Assembly: GCA_026418935.1 (NCBI GenBank) | Contig: JAOAAJ010000073.1 | Span: 1-64,000 of the forward strand | Source of the DNA: Caloramator sp. | Lineage (GTDB): Bacteria > Bacillota > Clostridia > Clostridiales > Caloramatoraceae | Direction: 5' to 3' | Length of the DNA: 64,000 nucleotides | Part shown: positions 8,866-17,077 of the stretch, one piece after another | Numbering within the stretch: the stretch's first letter is position 1 | Layout of the letters: each line of letters begins with the position of its first letter | Translations under genes and position numbers: made by a program | Notes under the pieces: model-generated | What the model was told of the DNA's origin: nothing | Databases searched by the model: none | Seen by the model: only the letters and a program-made list of their open reading frames with translations

Positions 8866-10059
8866 AAAGCTGTATAGATGTATATCTTTATGCACTTTAC
8901 CTTCTGCAATCATATCCCTTATTATTTGACCTGCAATTATTGAATACAGTATCCCGTTTGAGCCATATCCAAGTGCAAAATAGAAGTTTTTGAACTTTTG
9001 ATGCTGACCTATATATGGAAGCCCATCCTTTGTATCCCCAAATAGTCCGTGAAATTTAAACTCAACTTCAAAGTTAATGTTTGGAAACATTTGGCGAAGT
9101 TTTTCTTCAAGTTTTTTATACTTGTCTTCTATTATGATTTGTGGAGGATTGTTTAGTGCTATATCTTCTCCACCAATTATAATCCTATTGTCCTGTGTTG
9201 TTCTAAGGTAATTATAGGGGCTACAGTCGTTTCTTATTATACATCTATTGTACCATCCATCAAAATCATTTACAGGTTTTGTTGCTATAGTAAAGCTGGT
9301 GTTTAATGTTACTATATTTTGCTTTAATAAATTTTTAGCCTGATAACCTGTTGCAACAACTACCTTTTGTGCAGTTATTTTTTTATGTTTATCTGTGTAG
9401 AGTATGACTTTGTTGTTTTTATATTGATATTTTAATATAGCAGTATTTTCATATACTATAAGTCCCCTACTTTGGCTGTCCTTTATAAGTTCGTGGGCAA
9501 ATCTATAGGGGTCAATTTCAGCACCACCACATTTTGAGTATATTGCAGCCTCAATTGGGAAGGAGAATTTATCTTTAGCTGAGTTCTTATCTAAAAATTC
9601 AATATCAAAGTCTGCTGCCCTTCGTATTTTATACTCTTCTTTAAACTTTTGTACCTTTGCCTTATTCTGTGTAAAATATAGGCTCTCTCTTCTTGTAAAG
9701 TCGCATTTATCCTTTAGTGTTTTTACAATCCTTTCAATTTCATAAACAGCAGCTTCATTTGCTTTATAGGCCTTTAGGGCATTTACTATACCTATCTGCT
9801 TTTCCAGTTCTAAAACATCGTAGTCTACTTCATATTGGAGTATTGAGGTTGATGCACTTGTACTTCCATATCCTATTATGTTTTTGTCAACAAGTATTAT
9901 TTTTTTGCCTAAAAAAGAAAGATAATAACTTAAAATAGCACCAGTTACTCCTCCGCCTATGATTAAAATATCGCAGTCCTCGTTTTTACTTAGGTATGTA
10001 TATTTGTTTAAAACAGGATTTTTATTAGTCCAAATAGGATTATAGGAGACGAGTTTCAT
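8857..10059 (-). CDS. FAD-dependent amine/amino-acid oxidoreductase (DAO family)
   Basis: A 400-residue flavoprotein. After a short N-terminal lead it shows the Rossmann motif DILIIGGGVTGAILSYYLS (about residues 30-48) and the DAO-type C-terminal GYGSNGILYSIIAGQIIRD. Segments such as YNYLRTTQDNRIIIGGED and FHGLFGDTKDGLPYIG resemble the glycine-oxidase/gamma-glutamylputrescine-oxidase group, so a small amine or amino-acid substrate is likely but not identifiable. It lies 59 bases downstream of uvsE on the same strand and may share its transcript. Confidence 0.8.
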   Translation of the reverse strand: MKLVSYNPIWTNKNPVLNKYTYLSKNEDCDILIIGGGVTGAILSYYLSFLGKKIILVDKNIIGYGSTSASTSILQYEVDYDVLELEKQIGIVNALKAYKANEAAVYEIERIVKTLKDKCDFTRRESLYFTQNKAKVQKFKEEYKIRRAADFDIEFLDKNSAKDKFSFPIEAAIYSKCGGAEIDPYRFAHELIKDSQSRGLIVYENTAILKYQYKNNKVILYTDKHKKITAQKVVVATGYQAKNLLKQNIVTLNTSFTIATKPVNDFDGWYNRCIIRNDCSPYNYLRTTQDNRIIIGGEDIALNNPPQIIIEDKYKKLEEKLRQMFPNINFEVEFKFHGLFGDTKDGLPYIGQHQKFKNFYFALGYGSNGILYSIIAGQIIRDMIAEGKVHKDIHLYSFTR

Positions 10060-10118
10060 TGTATCAACTCCCTTCTCCTATATTTTTATACCTGTCATAT
10101 CAAATTATTCATTTTTGT

Positions 10119-11357
10119 CTAACTTAATGTGTTAATTATAAAATAGTAGGAGTTTAAAAGATATTCTTCGTTGTATTTTTCAGAGAGCTTATTTAAAAAC
10201 GTTTTTGCCTTTGTATATTCCTTTGAGGATAAAAGCTGATGAAATTTTACAAATTCCTTATCGTTTGCCTTATCCTTAAAATATCCCCATACGTGCTGAA
10301 GTGTATTTTTAACTGCACCTTCATTAAAGGGAAGGGATAAGGCATAGTCTATTGTTTTATAGAATTCAAGCATATTGTTTTGGTTATTTATTATATTGCT
10401 GCATTTTTTATAGAGTGCATAGTCCTTTTCCATAACGACATATTTATACTTTGCCCATTCATCATACATTACTGATTTTTTTATAGGATTGATTGTATTT
10501 ATGCACTTTATTGCAGATATATCCTTATCCTTAGTTTCAAGCATAATATCACAGTTAAATTTACTTGCGATTTCATAAAACTCTAAAAAGTTTTGGATTG
10601 ATACATAATCGGAATGAGCTCCTTTTTGTTTTGTAGGAGATTGGTCTGAATAGTGTAGCTTCATTGGGCCATCTTCTTCTTTCCAAGTTTTTGAACACTT
10701 TGTTAGTATCGTTTCAATATTATCAACAGTTGGGTTTATGTTGTGGTGAAGTATATCAAAAACAACGGGTATTTTTATTTTATTAGATATATCTAAAACT
10801 TCATCTATGTTAAAATTCTTTTCATCATTTTCTATTACGAGTCTTTTTTTTGATGATGTACTCAGCCTATTAAAGTTTTGGCAAAACCTATCCATAGCAG
10901 AGGTTTTATCCTTATATACCCCTCCTATATGAAGTACAACCTTATGGGAAAAATCAAGTTCTAAGCTGTCTAAAAAACGTGTGTGGTACTCTATTTCTCT
11001 AATGGAGTTTTCTACGATTGAATTGTCAGGGGAATTTATTATGGTATATTGTCCAGGGTGCATAGATACTCTTATATTATTGTCTTTTATGTATTCACCT
11101 ATTTTAAACAGTAAGTCTTTAAATTCAACATCCCAACTATATGTATTTATTTCGTGTCCACCAAAGGGTATTATATCAGAGCTTATTCTAAATAGATAAA
11201 TTCCCTTTGAAATGTTATACTCCAATATTTTAAGTAAATCTAAAAGATTTTGTTGAGTTGCTTCATATAGTTTTTCTTTGCTAAAATTTTTAATCATAAA
11301 TCCTCTATTAGTTCTGTATTTAACTCCAATAGGAATGCATGCGTATCCTATCTTCAT
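10119..11357 (-). CDS. uvsE: UV DNA damage endonuclease
   Basis: UvsE/UVDE nicks DNA 5' of cyclobutane dimers, 6-4 photoproducts and other lesions, starting an excision route independent of UvrABC. The TIM-barrel metal-binding segments are clear: RISSDIIPFGGHE, MHPGQYTIINSP, LHIGGVYKDK, IENDEKNF, FDILHHNINP and HYSDQSPTKQKGAHSDYV. At 412 residues it is about 100 longer than Bacillus UvsE. The last ~110 residues form a lysine-rich extension, apparently helical, without motifs I recognise. UV and SOS repair genes cluster loosely in this part of the window. Confidence 0.92.
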   Translation of the reverse strand: MKIGYACIPIGVKYRTNRGFMIKNFSKEKLYEATQQNLLDLLKILEYNISKGIYLFRISSDIIPFGGHEINTYSWDVEFKDLLFKIGEYIKDNNIRVSMHPGQYTIINSPDNSIVENSIREIEYHTRFLDSLELDFSHKVVLHIGGVYKDKTSAMDRFCQNFNRLSTSSKKRLVIENDEKNFNIDEVLDISNKIKIPVVFDILHHNINPTVDNIETILTKCSKTWKEEDGPMKLHYSDQSPTKQKGAHSDYVSIQNFLEFYEIASKFNCDIMLETKDKDISAIKCINTINPIKKSVMYDEWAKYKYVVMEKDYALYKKCSNIINNQNNMLEFYKTIDYALSLPFNEGAVKNTLQHVWGYFKDKANDKEFVKFHQLLSSKEYTKAKTFLNKLSEKYNEEYLLNSYYFIINTLS

Positions 11358-11409
11358 AATATGCCTCCCTTCTTATTTGAATTTTAGCACAAAATACAAA
11401 ATAGTTGTA

Positions 11410-11437
11410 TTGATATTATTTGACTACTTGGTATAAT
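11410..11437 (+). promoter_or_regulatory. Promoter of the DUF445-methyltransferase unit
   Basis: TTGATA (11410-11415), 16 bp, TATAAT (11432-11437), about 30 bases before the DUF445 start and divergent from uvsE. Confidence 0.65.
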
Positions 11438-11467
11438 TAATTATGTATGAAGGAAGGAGTGGATAGA

Positions 11468-12799
11468 ATGAAGTTTTTAGTTCCAATGGTTGTAGGTGCA
11501 TTAATAGGATACATAACTAATTATCTTGCAATAAAAATGCTCTTTAGGCCACACTATGAAAAAAGAATATTTGGTATTAAAATTCCCTTTACACCAGGCC
11601 TTATACCAAAGGAAAAGGAGAGAATTGCAAAGAGTGTAGGGGAGGCAGTTGGAACGCATCTTTTATCAACCGATGTGTTTGTAGATGCCCTTTGTAGTAA
11701 GCAAGTAAAGGAACAGGTTGTTGAATGGCTAAAGGATAGATTTTATTCTTTAAAAAATTCCTCAAGGAATATATATGATTTACTAATTATATTAGGGGAT
11801 AAGAGAGATAAAGTTATAGATAATATCAAAAAAAGTTTTACAGATGTTGTTGTAGAATTAATAAGAAGTGATAACAATAAGATACTTTCAATTATAAATG
11901 AACAGATAGACTTAAAGGATGTAATGTTGTCAATATTAGATAATTTAGACGTTAGGACAAAAATTAAGAATGTTATAGAGAATATATCAGAAAGAGATCA
12001 AACATTAAGGGAAGTAATGCCAAGTTCTATAGATGGTTCAATAAAGATATATATATACTCAAATAAGGATAAAATTGCAAAGGGACTTATAGAGGCACTT
12101 TCAAAGGATAATGTTAAAGAGAAAATATCCCATTCTGCATCAAGAATGGTTGAAAATACACTTGGTAAATTTGCTGCTATGTTTTTGAGCCCTGAACTTA
12201 TAGGTGAAAAGATAATATCTTCTATACAGGGTTATGTAAGTAATGAAGAAAATCATCACGACATAGCTATGATGGTAATTGCACTCTATGAAAAGCTCAC
12301 AGAAACTAAGGTTAATGATATATTTATGTCCTTCTCCGAAGATTCAAGAAAGGATATTGAAGATAAGCTTTCAAATATAATTGAAAGTTATGTAAAGGAT
12401 TTAGTTTATGGATTTAACGTAGAAGAAGGATTAAACAAAATAATTCATAATGGTGAGATGTATAAGGTTGTAAATATGGCTGTTTCATATTTAATAGATG
12501 GTTTTATTAATATGAAACTTACAAATTTATTAAATAACATTGAAGAAAATGAACTGGAGGCATTGTTTAATGCTTTAGATGATGTATTTGAAGAGTTTAT
12601 AAAGGATAAGGCATCAAAGATAATAGGATTAATTGATGTATCAAAGCTTGTTGAGGATAGAATAAACAGTTTTGATGTTGCCTTTGCAGAAGAGATTATA
12701 TTAGAAGTTGCAAGTAAAGAATTATCTGCAATAACGTGGCTTGGTGCACTTTTAGGTGCAATTATGGGAATAATATCACCACTACTACAAATGCTCTAA
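11468..12799 (+). CDS. DUF445 (YheB/YtnB-like) membrane protein
   Basis: A 443-residue protein of the DUF445 family. It opens with a membrane segment (VVGALIGYITNYLAIKMLF) and the family signature FRPHYEKRIFGIKIPFTPGLIPKEK, continues with a long charged helical body, and closes with a second membrane segment (ITWLGALLGAIMGIISPLLQML). This gives a hairpin-anchored topology with a large soluble domain. The biochemical role is unknown. The start at 11468 follows AGGAAGGAGTGG; an ATG 21 bases earlier is part of the ribosome site region. The CamA-like methyltransferase follows by 13 bases, so the two are probably co-transcribed. Confidence 0.85.
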   Translation: MKFLVPMVVGALIGYITNYLAIKMLFRPHYEKRIFGIKIPFTPGLIPKEKERIAKSVGEAVGTHLLSTDVFVDALCSKQVKEQVVEWLKDRFYSLKNSSRNIYDLLIILGDKRDKVIDNIKKSFTDVVVELIRSDNNKILSIINEQIDLKDVMLSILDNLDVRTKIKNVIENISERDQTLREVMPSSIDGSIKIYIYSNKDKIAKGLIEALSKDNVKEKISHSASRMVENTLGKFAAMFLSPELIGEKIISSIQGYVSNEENHHDIAMMVIALYEKLTETKVNDIFMSFSEDSRKDIEDKLSNIIESYVKDLVYGFNVEEGLNKIIHNGEMYKVVNMAVSYLIDGFINMKLTNLLNNIEENELEALFNALDDVFEEFIKDKASKIIGLIDVSKLVEDRINSFDVAFAEEIILEVASKELSAITWLGALLGAIMGIISPLLQML

Positions 12800-12812
12800 T
12801 ATGGAGGCTGGT

Positions 12813-14501
12813 ATGTTAAAGGAATTTATAACTGATCTAAAAGAGACCTATGAGGCGATTAAAGAAAAAGGGAATGTAATAGGAAGATTTATTGATAAGT
12901 GGAAGATAGATGGATATATTGGTGAGTTTTATGAAAATATTAAGAATATAGAGGAGAAAAAAACAACGGGGAGTTTTTATACTCCAAAAGTAATAGTTGA
13001 TTTTATAACCAAAGACTTAGCAGAAAAAATTGATAGTTTGAAGGATGTAAGAATATTAGACCCCTCCTGTGGAGGGGGATATTTTCTAATAGGGATGTAT
13101 AATGCTCTATTAGAAAAGGGATTTGATAAGAAGGATATTATGGATTCACTATACGGTTATGACATAGATGAGAACGCAGTTATGATTACAACACTTGAGC
13201 TTTATAGATTAAGCGGGATTTTGCCAAAGAATATAATAAAAAAAGATTTCTTATTTGAAGACAATTTAAGTTATAACTACATAATTGGAAACCCACCTTA
13301 TATCGGGCATAAGATGATAGATAAGGATTATAGGGCAAAATTAAAGGAGAAATATTCAGAGGTGTTTTCAGATAAGGCAGATTTAAGCTATTGCTTTATT
13401 AAAAAATCAGTAGATTATTTAAAGGAGAAGGGAAGGCTTATATTTTTTACATCAAGATATATGCTTGAGGCACTTTATGGTGAAGGTATAAGGGAATATA
13501 TATTAAAATGTGGTTCAATAGAATCTATAGTTGATTTTTATGGGGTAAGGCTTATAAAGGGTGTAGGAGTAGATAATATTATTTTAAGCTTTATAAAATC
13601 TATGGATTTAAATAGTATAAAATATTTTAGATTAAATAGGGATGCAAAACATAAGGGTCAGGAGGTTTTTGATGATATAAAAAGGGGTGAAAAAAAATAT
13701 CATTTCTTTTTTAGGGTAGATAGAAGTAATTTAAAAAAGGATGGATGGATATTTTTAGACGAAGTAGGGATAAGTATATTAAATAAAATAAAGGGAGTAG
13801 AACTTGGAACAATATGTAGTAGTTTTCAAGGTATAATAACAGGTTGTGACAAGGCTTTTATTTTAAGTAGAGAAGAAGTAGAAAAATATAATATAGAGAA
13901 GGACTTAATAAGAAGGTGGATTAAAAGTAGCCACATAGATAAATTTAAAGTAGCTCCTACAAATGAGTTTATTATATATAGTGATATGATTAAAAATGAA
14001 GAAGAATATAAAAATGCAATAGAATATATATCAAATTATAAAGAAAAACTCCTTCAAAGAAGAGAATGCAAAAAGGGAGTAAGAAGGTGGTTTGAGCTCC
14101 AATGGGGAAGAAATAGGGAGGATTTTGAGGGAAAAAAGATAATATATCCCTATAAATCAAATACAAATAGGTTTGCTATTGACGAAGGAAGCTTCTACAG
14201 TGCAGATGTATACAGCTTAAAGATCAATGATATGTTTAAGGAAGTTTATTCCTATGAATTTATTGTTGGTGTACTAAATAGTACTATATATGATTTTTAT
14301 ATAAAAACAATGGCAAAGAAGTTAGGAGATGATATTTATGAATATTATCCTAACAAGATATTAAAGCTAAAAATTCCAAACTATATAAAGGAAATTGAGG
14401 ATATAGTAAAATCAAATAAGAATGATAAGGAAAAGATAAAAGAGATTGACGACATATTATGTCAATATTTCGGAATAGAGTGCCACCCAAGTGAAATGTG
14501 A
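12813..14501 (+). CDS. Orphan N6-adenine DNA methyltransferase, CamA-like
   Basis: A 562-residue type IIG-like gamma-class adenine methyltransferase without nuclease domain. The SAM motif is ILDPSCGGGYFLIGM (about residue 80-95) and the catalytic motif is IIGNPPYIGH (about 157-166). The C-terminal half is a TaqI/MmeI-type target-recognition region. From memory of the family, SFQGIITGCDKAFILS, RRECKKGVRRWFELQWGR, YPYKSNTNRFAID, SADVYS and YEYYPNKILK closely match C. difficile CamA, which methylates the last A of CAAAAA and promotes sporulation. No restriction or specificity gene is nearby. GGAGG (12803-12807) supports the start at 12813 over the ATG at 12801. Confidence 0.9.
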   Translation: MLKEFITDLKETYEAIKEKGNVIGRFIDKWKIDGYIGEFYENIKNIEEKKTTGSFYTPKVIVDFITKDLAEKIDSLKDVRILDPSCGGGYFLIGMYNALLEKGFDKKDIMDSLYGYDIDENAVMITTLELYRLSGILPKNIIKKDFLFEDNLSYNYIIGNPPYIGHKMIDKDYRAKLKEKYSEVFSDKADLSYCFIKKSVDYLKEKGRLIFFTSRYMLEALYGEGIREYILKCGSIESIVDFYGVRLIKGVGVDNIILSFIKSMDLNSIKYFRLNRDAKHKGQEVFDDIKRGEKKYHFFFRVDRSNLKKDGWIFLDEVGISILNKIKGVELGTICSSFQGIITGCDKAFILSREEVEKYNIEKDLIRRWIKSSHIDKFKVAPTNEFIIYSDMIKNEEEYKNAIEYISNYKEKLLQRRECKKGVRRWFELQWGRNREDFEGKKIIYPYKSNTNRFAIDEGSFYSADVYSLKINDMFKEVYSYEFIVGVLNSTIYDFYIKTMAKKLGDDIYEYYPNKILKLKIPNYIKEIEDIVKSNKNDKEKIKEIDDILCQYFGIECHPSEM

Positions 14502-14534
14502 AATGTCACTTTTCACTTGAGTGGCACTTTTTTT
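14479..14534 (+). terminator. Intrinsic terminator after the methyltransferase
   Basis: Outer stem AGTGCCAC and inner stem AAGTGAAA pair across 14479-14496 and 14511-14528, then seven T. The methyltransferase stop codon lies in the loop, so the last codons form part of the terminator. Confidence 0.9.
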
Positions 14535-14544
14535 GTTTGATTTT

Positions 14545-14590
14545 TTGATAAAAGTAGTATAATATAATATAATATACGAACAGATGTTCG
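14545..14590 (+). promoter_or_regulatory. dinB promoter with LexA (SOS) box
   Basis: TTGATA (14545-14550), 17 bp, TATAAT (14568-14573). Immediately downstream, CGAACAGATGTTCG (14577-14590) is a perfect match to the Gram-positive LexA/DinR operator CGAACRNRYGTTYG. The box covers the start-site region and abuts the ribosome site, so LexA would block initiation. Confidence 0.93.
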
Positions 14591-14602
14591 GGAGGCGATG
14601 TT

Positions 14603-15853
14603 GTGAGAAATATTTTACATGTTGATTTGAATGCTTTTTATGCTTCTGTAGAACAGGCAGAGGATAAAAATCTTCAAGGGAAACCAGTTGCAGTTGCGGG
14701 GGATAAAGAAAAGAGGACAGGTATAATACTTACAGCCTCCTATGAGGCACGAAGATATGGTGTAAAAACAGGTATGACAATAGGGGATGCACTTAAATTA
14801 TGCAAAGATTTAATATTAGTTAAGCCTAATTTTAGAAAATATGTAGAGTATTCTAATAGGGTTATGGATATTTTAAGGACTTTTACACCAGATGTTGAGG
14901 TTTTTAGTATAGATGAAGCTTGGCTTGATGTATCAGGGTGTGAAGAATTATTTGGAGATGGTGTAGAAATAGCTGATTTAATAAGAAAAAAAATACGAGA
15001 GGAGATTGGAATTACAGCAAGTGTAGGAGTGTCCTACTGCAAACTAATGGCTAAGATGGCATCTGATTTAAAAAAGCCTGATGCAACTAATATAATCGAT
15101 GAGAAGGATGTTCCAAACATAGTTTGGCCTATGCCAGTTGAGGAACTTTTTGGTGTTGGAAGGAGAATGAAAAGAAGGTTAAATGAACTTGGCATTTTTA
15201 CAATAGGAGATTTAGCAAATACACCTTTAAACCTTTTAACTAAAAATTTTGGTAAAGTTGGAAGGTATTATTGGAACTATGCCAATGGAATTGATTTTTC
15301 AAAGGTAGAAAGTGATTATGATTGTATAAAGGGAGTAGGTAATTCTATAACAACACCAAGGGATTTAGTTAATGTTAAAGAAATATCTGAGGTATTTATG
15401 GTTTTAGCAGAAAGTGTGGGAATGAGGTTAAGAAGGATGGGATTTGAAGGTAATGTAGTTGAGGTAATATTTAGAAATAGTGGATTTGAAACCGTTGTAA
15501 GAAGACATAAAATAAATGGATATATAGATACAACGGTTGACATACATAGGGAGGCATTAGATTTATTTTTGAAAAATTGGGATGGAAGGAGTAAAATAAG
15601 GCTTCTTGGGATTAGAGTAACAGGGATTAGGGAAAAACAAAAATTTGAACAGATAAGTTTATTTGAAGATGAAAGGAAGAAAAAGAGAGAGAAGCTGGAC
15701 ATGTGTTTAGATACTATAAGAGAAAAATATGGAAAATATTCTGTTTTTCGTGCTATAACAATGCAAAATGATAGCAATAAAATGATAAGGGTTTTAGATA
15801 AAGATGAGTGGATACCTATGAATTCCTTTAATAAAGGTGGTGGAAGGATATGA
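14603..15853 (+). CDS. dinB: DNA polymerase IV (Y-family)
   Basis: Error-prone translesion polymerase. The 416-residue protein has palm motifs LHVDLNAFYASVEQ (catalytic Asp) and VEVFSIDEAWLDVSG (SIDE catalytic motif), a fingers segment YEARRYGVKTGM, a helix-hairpin-helix thumb segment VEELFGVGRRMKRRLNELGI, and a little-finger domain. It ends with a beta-clamp-binding motif QISLF near residue 355. The GTG start at 14603 sits five bases after GGAGGCG; an ATG at 14598 is out of frame and stops at once. LexA control is visible upstream. Confidence 0.96.
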   Translation: MRNILHVDLNAFYASVEQAEDKNLQGKPVAVAGDKEKRTGIILTASYEARRYGVKTGMTIGDALKLCKDLILVKPNFRKYVEYSNRVMDILRTFTPDVEVFSIDEAWLDVSGCEELFGDGVEIADLIRKKIREEIGITASVGVSYCKLMAKMASDLKKPDATNIIDEKDVPNIVWPMPVEELFGVGRRMKRRLNELGIFTIGDLANTPLNLLTKNFGKVGRYYWNYANGIDFSKVESDYDCIKGVGNSITTPRDLVNVKEISEVFMVLAESVGMRLRRMGFEGNVVEVIFRNSGFETVVRRHKINGYIDTTVDIHREALDLFLKNWDGRSKIRLLGIRVTGIREKQKFEQISLFEDERKKKREKLDMCLDTIREKYGKYSVFRAITMQNDSNKMIRVLDKDEWIPMNSFNKGGGRI

Positions 15854-16089
15854 AGCTCTTAAGAGAGAAGGCTAACGTTTTAGTGTTGTTTCAAGATACA
15901 ATAATGAACCCAATTATGATAATGTGTAGTATGGGAGTATTTAAAGTAAACAGGGTAGTTAATATTAATAAAGAACGCAGATATTTAAGGGATTGCTATA
16001 CTTTTTTATGCTATGTTGAGGGAAGAGAAGAGCCAATTGAGCTTAGATGGGATATAGAAGGTAATATATGGTTTTTAGAAAAATTCTAA
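15850..16089 (+). CDS. Small DinB-coupled protein of unknown function
   Basis: A 79-residue basic protein that overlaps the dinB stop (ATGA), so it is translationally coupled to it and should also be SOS-induced. It is likely one folded domain with a beta-rich C-terminus (YTFLCYVEGREEPIELRWDIEGNIWFLEKF). Position recalls the YolD-like proteins that accompany Y-family polymerases in Bacillus, but I cannot show homology by eye. A role as polymerase accessory factor is inference. Confidence 0.75.
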   Translation: MKLLREKANVLVLFQDTIMNPIMIMCSMGVFKVNRVVNINKERRYLRDCYTFLCYVEGREEPIELRWDIEGNIWFLEKF

Positions 16090-16146
16090 AAAATAGTTAA
16101 CAAAACTATTATGAATAATTATAATTAACTTAGAGGGGGTGAAGTT

Positions 16147-16572
16147 ATGATAGAGGCGATAAAGGCAGGAACAATAAGGGGGGCAAAAAAAGGTTTAGAG
16201 ACAACATTAAAAATAGGTAAAATATTGGTTCCTATATATTTTATAGTTACATTTATAAAATATACTCCTATAATAAATTATATTGCTATAGTTTTTAAAC
16301 CTATTATGCATTTAGTTGGACTTCCAGGTGAAGCGGCACTGCCATTTGTTGTAGGAAATGCAATAAATTTATATGCAGGAATAGGAGCGATTTTAGCTTT
16401 AACACTAACTCCAAAGGAGATAACAATTATATCAGTTATGCTATGCTTTTCCCACAGCCTATTTTTAGAAACAGCTTTGTGTAAAAAAATAGGTGTTTCT
16501 GCTACGTTTATGGTAGTTTTAAGACAAATACTTGCATTTATAGCAGGTATTATATTGAATATTATTTTATAA
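16147..16572 (+). CDS. Nucleoside-recognition (gate) domain membrane protein, first of a pair
   Basis: A 141-residue membrane protein with about four hydrophobic segments and the gate-domain pattern LPGEAALPFVVGNAINLYAGIGAI. Such half-size proteins occur in pairs related to SpmA/SpmB and to halves of concentrative nucleoside transporters. The transported substrate is unknown. A GGGGGTGA site precedes the start. The second member follows by about a dozen bases and they probably form a heteromeric complex. Confidence 0.8.
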   Translation: MIEAIKAGTIRGAKKGLETTLKIGKILVPIYFIVTFIKYTPIINYIAIVFKPIMHLVGLPGEAALPFVVGNAINLYAGIGAILALTLTPKEITIISVMLCFSHSLFLETALCKKIGVSATFMVVLRQILAFIAGIILNIIL

Positions 16573-16584
16573 GAGGTGAGTTGT

Positions 16585-17061
16585 TTGATTATAGATATTT
16601 TAAAGGAAGCATTTTTAGGGAGTATGTCCTCAATGTGGACAGTCATTAAGATAGTAATTCCTCTTATGATAGCTATTGAAATAGTAAAGGAATTGAACCT
16701 ATTAAATAAAATTTGTGGTATATTTAAACCTCTTACTAAGCTTTTAAAGGTATCAGAAACAACTATTTTACCACTATTTTCAGGTTTGTTTTTTGGATTG
16801 GTATACGGTGCAGGACTTATAATAGATGCAGCAGAAGAGGGAAATATAACCAAAAAGGATATGTATCTTGTGGCGGTATTTTTAGGGGCATGTCACGCAA
16901 TTGTTGAAGATACACTTATATTTGTTCAAATAGGTGCCAATGGATGGATTATATTCTTTGTTCGATTGATTGCAGCCTTTATAATAACGTACATTTTTGG
17001 ATTTATTTTTGAAAAATCAACTACGGCAAAGAGAATTATACATAAAGAAATAGCAGGCTAA
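16585..17061 (+). CDS. Nucleoside-recognition (gate) domain membrane protein, second of a pair
   Basis: A membrane protein of about 158 residues with the gate-domain segments VSETTILPLFSGLFFGLVYGAGLII and VAVFLGACHAIVEDTLIFVQIGANGW. The best start is TTG at 16585: it is six bases after AGAGGTG, whereas the in-frame GTG at 16576 lies inside that ribosome site. It pairs with the preceding gene. An SpmB-like sporulation role is possible but the proteins are shorter than SpmA/SpmB. Confidence 0.78.
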   Translation: MIIDILKEAFLGSMSSMWTVIKIVIPLMIAIEIVKELNLLNKICGIFKPLTKLLKVSETTILPLFSGLFFGLVYGAGLIIDAAEEGNITKKDMYLVAVFLGACHAIVEDTLIFVQIGANGWIIFFVRLIAAFIITYIFGFIFEKSTTAKRIIHKEIAG

Positions 17062-17077
17062 GATACCTGCTATTTTT
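17048..17077 (+). terminator. Terminator between the gate-protein pair and speE
   Basis: A 10-bp stem (AAATAGCAGG 17048-17057 with 17066-17075) followed by a short T-run on the plus strand; it spans the end of the upstream gene and ends at the stop of convergent speE. Confidence 0.8.

Noticed and set aside
12813-14501. Part of a full restriction-modification system
   Set aside because: No nuclease domain is visible in the protein and no restriction or specificity gene is adjacent.
14558-14573. Three overlapping TATAAT units as a repeat element
   Set aside because: Only the third is spaced 17 bp from the -35; the run is simple AT-rich sequence.
16278-16853. A 191-codon minus-strand open frame
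   Set aside because: It crosses both gate-protein genes antisense and has no ribosome site or family resemblance.
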